This document shows, piece by piece, positions 55,622 to 63,763 of a stretch of DNA of 64,000 bases. Origin of the DNA: Agrobacterium salinitolerans (GTDB lineage: Bacteria > Pseudomonadota > Alphaproteobacteria > Rhizobiales > Rhizobiaceae). Within the stretch, counting starts at the first letter, position 1, and each line of letters starts with the position of its first letter. The notes under the pieces are model-generated. The model had not been told where the DNA came from. It ran no database searches and saw nothing but the letters and a program-made list of their open reading frames with translations. Made by a program: the position numbers and the translations under genes. The stretch is from the NCBI RefSeq assembly GCF_002008225.1, contig NZ_MRDH01000023.1:124001-188000 (forward strand), in the 5' to 3' direction.

Positions 55622-56350
55622 TCAGCCGAGCTTTGCGGCCTTGATCGTATCGTTTTCCAGCCAGAGCTGAACGGGCTGGCCGCGTAGCTTGTCGTCAATG
55701 TCTTCGGCAACCTTGTAGACCCCGTCGATGGCCAGAAGCTCCGCCTCCAGCTTGCGGCAAAAGATGCGCGCCGAAACATTTCCAAGCGAACCGGCCATGG
55801 CGCGACCGCGCAGGGCGCCGTAAATATGCACCGAGCCGCCAGCGATGATTTCCGCCCCCGAGGCGACCGAGCCGATGACCGTCACGTCGCCCTCGGGAAA
55901 CATGATCGACTGGCCGGAGCGAACCGGCTCGTTGATGACCAGCGACTGCACCACGGCCCTGACCTCTCCGGCAGCGCGCGGCTTTTCCTCCGGCAACTCG
56001 GCGGCGATGGCGACCGGCTCAACCTCGACATCGGAAGCGGGCTTTCCGCCCTTCAGCGACGGCGGCATGCCCGGCTCGATCATCGAGGGGCGAACGCCCT
56101 CAATACCCATGATGCCGACATTGCGCTCCGTCAGCGCCGCCAGCAGCTCCTTCAGCCCCGCCTTGTCGAGCGACAGCTCCGACACATCCAGGACCACCGG
56201 ACGCGAGAGGAAGAAGCCCGCCGAACGGGCGGCAAGATCATCCAGCCTTTCCAGCCATTGATCGACCGGAGATTCGGGAGACAGCACGACTGCGAGGAAG
56301 GAGCGGCCTTTGATACGGATCGAACGCTGGTCTGTTAGCACTTTGGTCAT
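55622..56350 (-). CDS. minC: Septum-site determining protein MinC
   Basis: 242 residues from the ATG at 56350; a TTG at 56362 would add four. The N-terminal domain ('SIRIKGRSFLAVVLSPESPVDQWLERLDDL') opposes FtsZ assembly. A Pro/Glu-rich linker follows, then a right-handed beta-helix C-terminal domain with 'VRSGQSIMFPEGDVTVIGSVASGAEIIAGGSVHIYGALRGRAMAG' repeats that binds MinD. It is first in minCDE, with a CtrA box 43 bases upstream of the start, pointing to cell-cycle-controlled expression. Confidence 0.95.
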   Translation of the reverse strand: MTKVLTDQRSIRIKGRSFLAVVLSPESPVDQWLERLDDLAARSAGFFLSRPVVLDVSELSLDKAGLKELLAALTERNVGIMGIEGVRPSMIEPGMPPSLKGGKPASDVEVEPVAIAAELPEEKPRAAGEVRAVVQSLVINEPVRSGQSIMFPEGDVTVIGSVASGAEIIAGGSVHIYGALRGRAMAGSLGNVSARIFCRKLEAELLAIDGVYKVAEDIDDKLRGQPVQLWLENDTIKAAKLG

Positions 56351-56392
56351 CTTGGTAAACAAATCGTTGACAATTAGGTACCTCGAATATGG

Positions 56393-56408
56393 TTAACAAA
56401 TGGTTAAC
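56393..56408. promoter_or_regulatory. CtrA box upstream of minCDE
   Basis: TTAACAAATGGTTAAC is an exact TTAA-N7-TTAAC. I recall that CtrA controls minCDE in Sinorhizobium meliloti, so this site is expected to be functional. It lies 43 bases upstream of the minC start, in the promoter region. Confidence 0.8.
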
Positions 56409-56757
56409 GCCACACCTAAATGGACGAAAGCGTTAAGAAAATTCCCTTGTGAATTTCTTTTAAAGGAACTTTCAAAAACCGTGCCACCCCTTTGATTACA
56501 CAACATTCTGAACCCTATGAACGCTCATGATGACATGCCATCCTTGCAGGAGGCTGACTTGGGGTCATGTCGGGCGTGTTCTGGACCGAGCCCGCGCCCG
56601 CCGCGTGTTTTAGCGGAATCATGGTTGCCCGATTCTGATACAACGTCGCCTACCTTCCCTTACGCCTTCATCGACCACTCCTTCGGAAAATCGATTCCGT
56701 TAAGTCTCCATATAAGATAGACACGGGCTGCCCCGACAGTTTCAACGGAAGAATGAG
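56409..56757. other. Intergenic region between minC and the HAD gene
   Basis: About 350 bases. The left part is AT-rich leader sequence for minCDE. The right part ends with CTCCATATAAGATAG near 56710, a possible -10 region, and GGAAGAATGAG before the HAD start. A 67-codon frame at 56517 shows no protein-like pattern and is not called. Confidence 0.4.
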
Positions 56758-57444
56758 ATGCACAGCAAAGTCCCCCAGCAGAACCGTATATTTTCGCAAG
56801 ACTTTGGGGCCTTCCTGTTCGACATGGATGGAACGCTCGTCAATTCGATCGCCGTCGTCGAGCGCGTCTGGCGGGAATGGGCCGTCGCGAATGGCATCGA
56901 GCCAGACGCCTTTCTTCAGCGCATTCACGGCATGCGCGCCTCCGAGGTCATCCGTCGCGAAGCGGTTCCCGGCCTTGATATCGACGCAGAAGCTGACATG
57001 ATATTACGTGCCGAAATGGACGATGTGGATGGCATCATCCAGATACCGGGTGCGGCAGAATTTCTTGCGACCTTACCGGCAAGTAAATGGGCCATCGTCA
57101 CCTCGGCTGTGCGCGAATTGGCTGAACGCCGGCTTGCCGCCGCGGGCATCACCCCTCCGGCCGTCATGATCTGTGCAGACGATGTGGTCAACGGCAAGCC
57201 CGATCCTGAAGGTTACCGCAAGGCCGCTGATAGGTTGGGTGTCGCCCCGGAAATGTGCGTTGTCTTCGAGGACGCACCCGCAGGCATTGAGGCTGGAGAA
57301 CGAATGGGGGCTGCGGTCGTGGTGATTAACGTCACCCACTCCCACCCGATGGAAACCTCTCATCTTTCCATTGGCGGATATGGCGAGGTGAGCGCGGTCA
57401 TCGGGGAGAACCGCAACCTAAGGCTGACGAGCAATAAAGCCTGA
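56758..57444 (+). CDS. HAD-superfamily sugar-phosphatase type hydrolase
   Basis: 228 residues. Motif I 'AFLFDMDGTLVNSI' with both nucleophile aspartates, motif II serine in 'WAIVTSAVRELAERR', and motifs III/IV 'GKPDPEGYRKAADRLG' and 'CVVFEDAPAGIEAGERMGA' are intact. The cap and pattern resemble small-sugar or glycerol-phosphate phosphatases (YfbT/GPP group). A phosphorylated sugar or polyol substrate is likely but not specified. The gene is monocistronic between minCDE and the aldonate module; GGAAGAATGAG precedes the ATG. Confidence 0.86.
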   Translation: MHSKVPQQNRIFSQDFGAFLFDMDGTLVNSIAVVERVWREWAVANGIEPDAFLQRIHGMRASEVIRREAVPGLDIDAEADMILRAEMDDVDGIIQIPGAAEFLATLPASKWAIVTSAVRELAERRLAAAGITPPAVMICADDVVNGKPDPEGYRKAADRLGVAPEMCVVFEDAPAGIEAGERMGAAVVVINVTHSHPMETSHLSIGGYGEVSAVIGENRNLRLTSNKA

Positions 57445-57487
57445 AAAGCCATTTCCATATAACAGCAGACTTTTGCAAAGCGGCTAA

Positions 57488-57540
57488 TTGACAGCCCGGC
57501 ATAAATGCGCCCTAATGAAATTGGTAAGACCATCTTACCG
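57488..57540 (+). promoter_or_regulatory. Promoter and palindromic operator of the aldonate/hexuronate operon
   Basis: TTGACA (57488-57493), a 17-base spacer and CCTAAT (57511-57516) form a promoter. Immediately downstream GGTAAGA-CCA-TCTTACC (57523-57539) is a perfect inverted repeat of the size bound by FadR-type GntR regulators. Repression of the regulator gene and the transporter genes behind it by their own GntR product is the natural reading. Confidence 0.75.
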
Positions 57541-57581
57541 CTTGCGCGAATGGGGGGAGACCTTCGCGCTGGGAGGATATC

Positions 57582-58298
57582 ATGTTTGTGGCTCTTGAGC
57601 CGCGCCGCCTTTACCGGTTGGTCGCGGAACAAATTCGTTTGCTCATCGAAAGTGGGGAACTGACCGAAGGCCAGCGCCTGCCGGCGGAACGGGATCTTGC
57701 CGAACGCTTCGGCGTATCGCGGCCGACGGTCCGCGAAGCGCTTATCGTTCTGGAAGTGGAAGGCCATATCCATATCCGCATGGGTTCGGGCGTTTATGTC
57801 AGCGCAGCCGGCAAGCAGGCCAAGGAAAAGCCACCGGTGCCGGATGCGCATGGGCCATTCGAAATCCTGCAGGCGCGCTGCATCATCGAAAGCGCAATTG
57901 CGGAGGAAGCGGCAAGGCTTGCCAAGCCGGAATGCATCGCCAAGCTCGATGATATCATCGAACGCATGGCCGGCGCGCTCGACAACTCGCCACAGGCACT
58001 CAATTTCGACAGGGCCTTCCACACCGCCATCGCCGATATCATCGGCAATTCGGCACTCAATCGCTTTACCGGCCTGATATATGACGAGCGCAGCCTGTCA
58101 CCCTTTTTCGAAAAGCTCGCCAGCTATTTCGAGGGGCCGCATACATGGAACCTTGCCGTTCAGGAACACCGCGCAATCCGCGACGCTATTGCCGCCAACG
58201 ACCCGGAAGGCGCGCGTGAGGCGATGCGGCAGCATCTGATGCTGTCGCAAAAGAGATTTTCCGAAAGTTTCGGGGAGGAAACGATCGGAGAAGAATGA
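57582..58298 (+). CDS. GntR/FadR-family regulator, UxuR/ExuR-like
   Basis: 238 residues. The winged helix at about 10-80 shows 'GQRLPAERDLAERFGVSRPTVREALIVLEVEGHI', followed by an FCD domain with 'RCIIESAIAEEAARLA', 'FDRAFHTAIADIIGNSAL' and 'EHRAIRDAIAANDPEGAREAMRQHL', the histidines and aspartate of the metal/ligand site. UxuR/ExuR-type members sense hexuronates or aldonates such as D-fructuronate. The operator at 57523-57539 is 42 bases upstream. It is probably co-transcribed with the TRAP genes. GGGAGGATATC precedes the ATG. Confidence 0.88.
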   Translation: MFVALEPRRLYRLVAEQIRLLIESGELTEGQRLPAERDLAERFGVSRPTVREALIVLEVEGHIHIRMGSGVYVSAAGKQAKEKPPVPDAHGPFEILQARCIIESAIAEEAARLAKPECIAKLDDIIERMAGALDNSPQALNFDRAFHTAIADIIGNSALNRFTGLIYDERSLSPFFEKLASYFEGPHTWNLAVQEHRAIRDAIAANDPEGAREAMRQHLMLSQKRFSESFGEETIGEE

Positions 58299-58361
58299 CC
58301 GCCGCCGCGACCGGCGACGGGAAAAATGAGAAATCTGGCTTTAATTCGGGAGGAGTTAAGA

Positions 58362-59336
58362 ATGAAAATCAGATTGTCGACTTTGATGGGTGCAACAGCC
58401 GCCATCCTGCTTTCCGCGCTCGCGGCGCAGGCGCAGACCGCGCTCAAATGGGCACATGTCTACGAAACCTCCGAGCCGTTCCACACGGATTCGGTCTGGG
58501 CTGCGGAAGAGATCGCCAAACGCACGGACGGCCGCTACAAGATCGATGTGTTTCCGGCGTCGCAGCTTGGCAAGGAAGCAGATATCAACCAGGGCCTGAA
58601 ACTCGGCACCGTCGATATCATCATTTCCGGATCGAGCTTCGCGGCGCGTGACTACAAGCCGATCGGCGTCACTTACTTTCCTTATATCTTCCGCGATCCG
58701 AGCCATCTGATCGCCTATACCAAGAGCGATGTCTTCAAGAAGCTCGCGAAAGGTTACGAGGACAAGACCGGCAACCACATCGTCGCCGTCAGCTATTATG
58801 GCACGCGTCATACAACCTCCAACCGGCCGATTGAAAAATGCGCCGACATGGCAGGGCTGAAAATGCGCGTTCCCGATGTGCCTGCCTATCTGGCCATGCC
58901 GCGCGCCTGCGGCGCCAATACGACGCCGATCGCCTTTGCGGAAGTTTATCTGGCGCTTCAGAACGGCACCGTCGAGGCTCAGGAAAACCCGCTGACGACA
59001 ATCGAGGCGAAGAAGTTCTACGAGGTGCAGAAGAACATCGTTCTGACCGGTCATATCGTTGACCATCTCAACACGCTGGTTTCCAAGACACGTTGGGCGA
59101 GCCTCTCGGATGAGGACAAGAAAATCTTCACTGAAGTGATGCAGGAAGCCGCGGCCCGCACGACGAAGACAATCGAAGCCCGTGAAAAGGCGCTCGTTGA
59201 TGAGTTCAAATCGAAAGGCATCACCGTCGCGGACGTCGACAAGGCTGACTTCGAGAAAAACGTGGTCGAAAAGGTGAAGCTTGAAGATTTCGGTTACGAA
59301 AAGGCCGACTGGGAAGCCATCCGCGCCATCAAGTGA
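58362..59336 (+). CDS. TRAP transporter solute-binding protein, DctP type
   Basis: 324 residues from the ATG at 58362 (GGGAGGAG 9 bases upstream); a longer frame to 58326 is not supported. The signal peptide ends 'ALAAQAQT'. The DctP family is shown by 'KWAHVYETSEPFHTDSVWAAEEIAKRT', 'GLKMRVPDVPAYLAMPRACGANTTPIAFAEVYLALQNGTVEAQENPL' (with the arginine that binds the ligand carboxylate) and 'YEVQKNIVLTGHIVD'. The ligand should be a carboxylate sugar acid, judged from the uxuA and IdnD-like genes in the operon. Confidence 0.93.
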   Translation: MKIRLSTLMGATAAILLSALAAQAQTALKWAHVYETSEPFHTDSVWAAEEIAKRTDGRYKIDVFPASQLGKEADINQGLKLGTVDIIISGSSFAARDYKPIGVTYFPYIFRDPSHLIAYTKSDVFKKLAKGYEDKTGNHIVAVSYYGTRHTTSNRPIEKCADMAGLKMRVPDVPAYLAMPRACGANTTPIAFAEVYLALQNGTVEAQENPLTTIEAKKFYEVQKNIVLTGHIVDHLNTLVSKTRWASLSDEDKKIFTEVMQEAAARTTKTIEAREKALVDEFKSKGITVADVDKADFEKNVVEKVKLEDFGYEKADWEAIRAIK

Positions 59337-59408
59337 TGTTTGAGCCTATCCCGGCGCCATTTCCGGCGTCGGGATATCGCCGACCAAGACCCACTGGAGT
59401 TCCAGCCA

Positions 59409-59984
59409 ATGACTGACAAGCAGCACGCGCCCGTCAGCGTGGAAGAAATGGCGCATGCCTTCGAGGAAGAAAACAGCCCTGTCGATCTTTCACCCTATGC
59501 GGTGGAAGACTGGATAACGCTTGCCGTCTTCTGGGGCATGGGCCTTTGTGTTTTCCTGCAATTCTTCACCCGTTACGTGTTGAACGACAGTTTCGCTTGG
59601 ACGGAGGAGATTGCCGCCAATTGCCTCGTCGTCGTCGTCTTCCTCGGCTCGGTCATGTGCGTGCGCATGTTCCGCCATATTCACGTCGACCTGATCTACC
59701 GCTTCGTGCCGAAAGCCGTTGGGCGGTTTCTTGAACTGATCGTTGATCTCATCACCATTGGTTTTTTCGCCTATATCACCTGGCTGATGTGGCGTTATCT
59801 GGAAATCGTCGGCGATGAGCGCATGGTCACCGTCGATCTGCCGCGCGGTATCGTCTTTTATACCGTTTTCGCCGCTTTCGCGCTGATGTTCCTGCGTGCC
59901 CTGCACAATTTCATCAAGGACATCACCGGCAAAAAAACCGTGCGTGAAAAGGCTCAGGAAGCCGTCAGCACACAGGGAATTTAG
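59409..59984 (+). CDS. TRAP transporter small membrane subunit, DctQ type
   Basis: 191 residues from the ATG at 59409 (GGAG 9 bases upstream). Four hydrophobic helices follow a roughly 40-residue acidic N-terminal tail. The DctQ pattern 'QFFTRYVLNDSFAWTEEIAANCLVVVVFLGSVMCVRMFRHIHVDL' is typical. It partners the large DctM subunit 3 bases downstream. Confidence 0.92.
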   Translation: MTDKQHAPVSVEEMAHAFEEENSPVDLSPYAVEDWITLAVFWGMGLCVFLQFFTRYVLNDSFAWTEEIAANCLVVVVFLGSVMCVRMFRHIHVDLIYRFVPKAVGRFLELIVDLITIGFFAYITWLMWRYLEIVGDERMVTVDLPRGIVFYTVFAAFALMFLRALHNFIKDITGKKTVREKAQEAVSTQGI

Positions 59985-59987
59985 GCC

Positions 59988-61394
59988 ATGCTCCTGCTTA
60001 TCGGTTCATTTCTTCTGCTTCTCATTATCGGTACGCCCGTCGCCGTGTCGATGGCCGTCAGCTCGCTGCTTTATCTTGTGCTTTATGGTGTTGCCCCCGA
60101 TATCATCGCAGCCCAGCGCATGATTGCCGGCGTCGAAAGTTTTCCGCTCATCGCCGTTCCCTTCTTCATCCTCGCCGGTAATCTGATGAACATCGCCGGG
60201 GTGACGAGCCGCATTTATCGCTTCGCGCTGGCGCTCGTCGGATGGATGAAGGGCGGCCTGGCGCAGGTCAATATCATCGGCTCTGTGGTTTTTTCAGGCA
60301 TGTCGGGTACGGCACTTGCGGACGCGGCGGGCATCGGCACCATCGAGATCAAGGCCATGAAAGATCATGGTTATCCCGTTGATGCGGCCGTTGGCGTCAC
60401 CGCGGCTTCCGCAACGCTCGGCCCGATCTTTCCGCCATCACTCCCTTTCGTCATCTACGGCATGATGGCCAACGCCTCGATCGGCGCATTGTTCATGGCC
60501 GGTATCATCCCCGGCGTCGTCATGACCGTGCTGATGATGGTGACCGTTTATATTTTTGCAAAACGAAAGGGTTGGGGGTCCGACACGCCGTTCGAATTGA
60601 AGCAGCTGCTCTCAGCCTCCATGGAAATAGTGATTGTCTTCAGCTTCCCGGTCGCTATCTATCTGATGATCCTTGCGGGGCTGTCGATCAACATTGCGGT
60701 TCTCTTAGGCCTTGCCGTACTTGTCGCTCTCGACTGGTACTACGACTTTTCCGCCGTGATGGCGCTGATGACGCCGGTGCTTCTGATCGGTGGCATGACC
60801 ATGGGCTGGTTCACGCCAACCGAAGCGGCGGTCGCTGCGGTGCTGTGGTCGCTGTTCCTCGGGCTGGTGCGTTACCGCACCATGACGTTCAGGACATTGG
60901 CGAAGGCCAGCTTCGACACGGTGGAGACGACGGCTTCCGTGCTCTTCATCGTCACGGCGGCGTCAATTTTCGCATGGCTGCTGACGGTAAGCCAGGCGGC
61001 GCAGCTGTTCTCCGACTTCATGTTCTCGATGACGGACAACTGGTGGACTTTCCTGATCATCGTCAACATCCTGCTCCTTATCGTCGGCGCCTTTCTCGAC
61101 ACCATTGCCGCCATCAGCATCCTCGTGCCGATCCTGATGCCGGTCGCGGCCCGCTACGGCATCGATCCCGTCCATCTCGGTCTCATCGTCACGCTGAACC
61201 TGATGATCGGTCTTCTGACCCCTCCGGTCGGCATGGTGTTGTTCGTATTGTCACGTATTTCGAAAATGTCGGTGGAGCGCACAACGCTTGCCATTCTGCC
61301 CTGGATGATCCCGCTTCTCGTGGCGCTGGCACTGATCACCTTCATTCCTGCGATTACGCTGTGGCTACCCACCCAGCTCGGCCTCATCCGCTGA
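59988..61394 (+). CDS. TRAP transporter large membrane subunit, DctM type
   Basis: 468 residues with about twelve hydrophobic segments, the sodium-driven transport subunit. Family motifs include 'FPLIAVPFFILAGNLMNIAGVTSRIY', 'GSVVFSGMSGTALADAAGIGTIEIKAM', 'ASATLGPIFPPSLPFVIYGMMANASI', and 'HLGLIVTLNLMIGLLTPPVGMVLFV'. With the DctP and DctQ proteins it forms a complete TRAP importer. A 9-base stem hairpin follows before the dehydrogenase gene. Confidence 0.94.
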   Translation: MLLLIGSFLLLLIIGTPVAVSMAVSSLLYLVLYGVAPDIIAAQRMIAGVESFPLIAVPFFILAGNLMNIAGVTSRIYRFALALVGWMKGGLAQVNIIGSVVFSGMSGTALADAAGIGTIEIKAMKDHGYPVDAAVGVTAASATLGPIFPPSLPFVIYGMMANASIGALFMAGIIPGVVMTVLMMVTVYIFAKRKGWGSDTPFELKQLLSASMEIVIVFSFPVAIYLMILAGLSINIAVLLGLAVLVALDWYYDFSAVMALMTPVLLIGGMTMGWFTPTEAAVAAVLWSLFLGLVRYRTMTFRTLAKASFDTVETTASVLFIVTAASIFAWLLTVSQAAQLFSDFMFSMTDNWWTFLIIVNILLLIVGAFLDTIAAISILVPILMPVAARYGIDPVHLGLIVTLNLMIGLLTPPVGMVLFVLSRISKMSVERTTLAILPWMIPLLVALALITFIPAITLWLPTQLGLIR

Positions 61395-61405
61395 TCAAGC
61401 AAGCC

Positions 61406-61431
61406 CTGCGCGGCCTGTTGCCGCGCAGTTT
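61406..61431 (+). terminator. Hairpin between TRAP and dehydrogenase genes
   Basis: CTGCGCGGC-CTGTT-GCCGCGCAG is a perfect 9-base stem followed by TTTCTCC. The T-tract is short, so it probably lowers rather than ends transcription into the catabolic genes. Confidence 0.55.
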
Positions 61432-61464
61432 CTCCAATATGAGTGCACCCAAGAGGATTACGTC

Positions 61465-62511
61465 ATGCAGACACGCGTGGCACGTCTATATTCCCGTGAA
61501 GATATCCGCGTCGAAACGCAGGACGTTGCGCGCCCCGGCCCCGGAGAAGTGCTGCTTGCCATGGCGGCAGGCGGCATCTGCGGCTCCGATCTGCACTATT
61601 ACCAGGATGGCGGTTTCGGCCCGGTGCGCGTGCGCGAGCCGATCATCTGCGGCCATGAGGCATCCGGCCATGTGCAGGCACTGGGAGAAGGCGTCAGCGA
61701 GCTTGCGATCGGCCAACTCGTCGCCGTAAACCCTTCCCAACCCTGCGGCCATTGCCAGTTCTGCCTGAAGGGCCAGCCGATCCACTGCCTCGACATGCGC
61801 TTCATGGGCAGCGCCATGCGCCTGCCGCATGAGCAGGGCATGTTCCGCGACAGGCTGGTGGTTCCGGCAAAACAGTGCGCGACATTTTTGAACGCCACCT
61901 CGCCCGCCGAGGCCGCCTGTACCGAGCCGCTTGCCGTTTGCCTGCACGCTGTCGCACAGGCGGGTGATCTGGCCGGTGCGAAGGTACTGGTGACCGGCGC
62001 CGGTCCCATCGGCCTCCTCACCATAGCCGCCGCCCGCCAGGCGGGTGCCGGCATCATCGTCGCGACCGATCTCACCGATGCGGCACTGGAGCGGGCCCCC
62101 GCCATGGGTGCCGACCGCACCATCAATGTCGCAAGCGACCCCGATGCACTTTTACCCTATCAGGACCACAGGGGTTATTTCGACGTCATTTTCGATTGCT
62201 CCGCCGCCGGTCCCGCGCTCCGCAGCGCCTTCGCCTGCGTGCGCCCCCGCGGCACCATCGTGCAGGTGGGTGTGACCGGCGACATCACCATTCCGCTCAA
62301 TGCGCTGGTGGGCAAAGAGATCGTCTGGCGCGGCTCGCAGCGTTTCCATGACGAATTCGCCATTGCCACCGGGCTCATTTCCACCCGCAAAATCGACGTG
62401 CGGCCGATCATTTCCCACAGCTTCCCGCTTGGTGAGGCGAAAGCGGCATTCGAACAGGCCGGGGACCGCTCCGCCGCCTGCAAGGTGCAGCTGACGTTTT
62501 CCGCAGACTGA
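61465..62511 (+). CDS. idnD: Zinc-dependent L-idonate/L-gulonate 5-dehydrogenase type enzyme
   Basis: 348 residues of the medium-chain dehydrogenase family. Catalytic zinc ligands lie in 'GGICGSDLHYYQDGG' (Cys), 'PIICGHEASG' (His) and 'ACTEPLAV' (Glu); structural zinc cysteines in 'PCGHCQFCLKGQPIHC'; NAD(P) site 'VLVTGAGPIGLL'. 'NPSQPCGHC', 'DMRFMGSAMRLPH' and 'GDRSAACKVQLTF' closely follow E. coli IdnD. It oxidises the C5 hydroxyl of an aldonate. Next to uxuA, L-gulonate to D-fructuronate is a good alternative to L-idonate. It precedes uxuA by 16 bases. Confidence 0.88.
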   Translation: MQTRVARLYSREDIRVETQDVARPGPGEVLLAMAAGGICGSDLHYYQDGGFGPVRVREPIICGHEASGHVQALGEGVSELAIGQLVAVNPSQPCGHCQFCLKGQPIHCLDMRFMGSAMRLPHEQGMFRDRLVVPAKQCATFLNATSPAEAACTEPLAVCLHAVAQAGDLAGAKVLVTGAGPIGLLTIAAARQAGAGIIVATDLTDAALERAPAMGADRTINVASDPDALLPYQDHRGYFDVIFDCSAAGPALRSAFACVRPRGTIVQVGVTGDITIPLNALVGKEIVWRGSQRFHDEFAIATGLISTRKIDVRPIISHSFPLGEAKAAFEQAGDRSAACKVQLTFSAD

Positions 62512-62527
62512 CATTTGAGGATCAAAG

Positions 62528-63736
62528 ATGAGACATACATGGCGTTGGTTCGGTCCGGTCGACAAGGTCACGGTTCAGGATGCGGCTCAGGCGGGCGCGG
62601 AAGGCATCGTCAGCGCGCTGCATCACATCCCCACCGGCGATGTCTGGCCGGTGGACGAAATCACCAAACGACATGAAGCAATCAAGGCGGGTGGGCTTTA
62701 TTGGGACGTGGTGGAAAGCGTGCCGGTTTCCGAGGATATCAAGACCCAGACCGGCGACTGGAAAAACCATATCGCCAACTGGCAGGAAACGCTGCACCGC
62801 CTCTCCGCCTCCGGCATCCGCACCGTTTGTTATAATTTTATGCCGGTGCTGGACTGGACCCGCACCGACCTGCGCTGGGAAACAAGGCACGGCGCAAAGG
62901 CGATGCGTTTCGATCTTCCCGATTTCGCCGCCTTTGATATCCACATCCTGAAGCGCCCTGACGCAAAGGCCGATTATCCGGACTGGCTGCTGGAGGAAGC
63001 GGCAAAACGTTTTGCCGAGATGCCGGATACGAAGATCGCCGCGCTCGGGCGCAATATCGGCGCGGGTCTACCCGGCTCGGCGGATGGTTATACGCTCACC
63101 CAGCTACTGGAAAAACTGCGGTCCTATCACGGCATCGACCGCGAAAGGCTGCAACAGAACCTCATCGACTTTCTCTCGGACGTGACGCCGGTTGCCGAAG
63201 AGGTGGGCATCAACATTTGCGCCCATGGCGACGATCCGCCGTGGCCGCTGCTCGGCCTGCCGCGTATTCTCTCCACCGAAGCCGACTACGCCCATATGCT
63301 CTTGCAGATCGACAGCCGCGCCAATGGCGTGACGCTCTGCACCGGTTCTCTGGGCGCGCGGGCGGATAACGACCTGCCTTTCATCGCCAGCCGTTTTGCA
63401 GATCGCATCCATTTCGTGCATCTGCGCAACGTGACGCGCGACACCGACACCGTGCCGTGCTCCTTCTTCGAGGATGAACATCTGGAAGGCGGAACCGACA
63501 TGGTCGCCGTCATCGCGGCACTCCTCACCGAAGAAGCGCGCCGCCGGGCTGAGGGCCGCGAAGACCACACCATTCCGATGCGGCCCGATCACGGTCAGGA
63601 AATCCTCGATGACCTGACGCGCGGCGCACAACCCGGTTACCCCGCCATTGGCCGGCTGAAGGGGTTGGCTGAGCTGCGTGGTATCGAACGCACGTTATCG
63701 CACAGCCATTTCGGGCTGGCGGGTGGGACACGCTGA
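62528..63736 (+). CDS. uxuA: D-mannonate dehydratase UxuA
   Basis: 402 residues, full UxuA length, starting 'MRHTWRWFGPVDKVTV' with 'ALHHIPTGDVWP' close behind. Metal and active-site residues are seen in 'GINICAHGDDPPWPLLGLPRI', 'GVTLCTGSLGARADND', 'IHFVHLRNV' and 'IPMRPDHGQEILDD'. It dehydrates D-mannonate to 2-keto-3-deoxy-gluconate in the hexuronate pathway. The D-mannonate oxidoreductase uxuB and the later kdg genes are not in this window. It is the last gene of the operon, ending 27 bases before the convergent membrane-protein gene. Confidence 0.96.
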   Translation: MRHTWRWFGPVDKVTVQDAAQAGAEGIVSALHHIPTGDVWPVDEITKRHEAIKAGGLYWDVVESVPVSEDIKTQTGDWKNHIANWQETLHRLSASGIRTVCYNFMPVLDWTRTDLRWETRHGAKAMRFDLPDFAAFDIHILKRPDAKADYPDWLLEEAAKRFAEMPDTKIAALGRNIGAGLPGSADGYTLTQLLEKLRSYHGIDRERLQQNLIDFLSDVTPVAEEVGINICAHGDDPPWPLLGLPRILSTEADYAHMLLQIDSRANGVTLCTGSLGARADNDLPFIASRFADRIHFVHLRNVTRDTDTVPCSFFEDEHLEGGTDMVAVIAALLTEEARRRAEGREDHTIPMRPDHGQEILDDLTRGAQPGYPAIGRLKGLAELRGIERTLSHSHFGLAGGTR

Positions 63737-63763
63737 ACAATGTTCCCGGCTGTAGGCGTTCCG

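Noticed and set aside
56517-56720. 67-codon frame between minC and the HAD gene
   Set aside because: No Shine-Dalgarno signal at the right distance and a Pro/Ser-rich random-looking translation.
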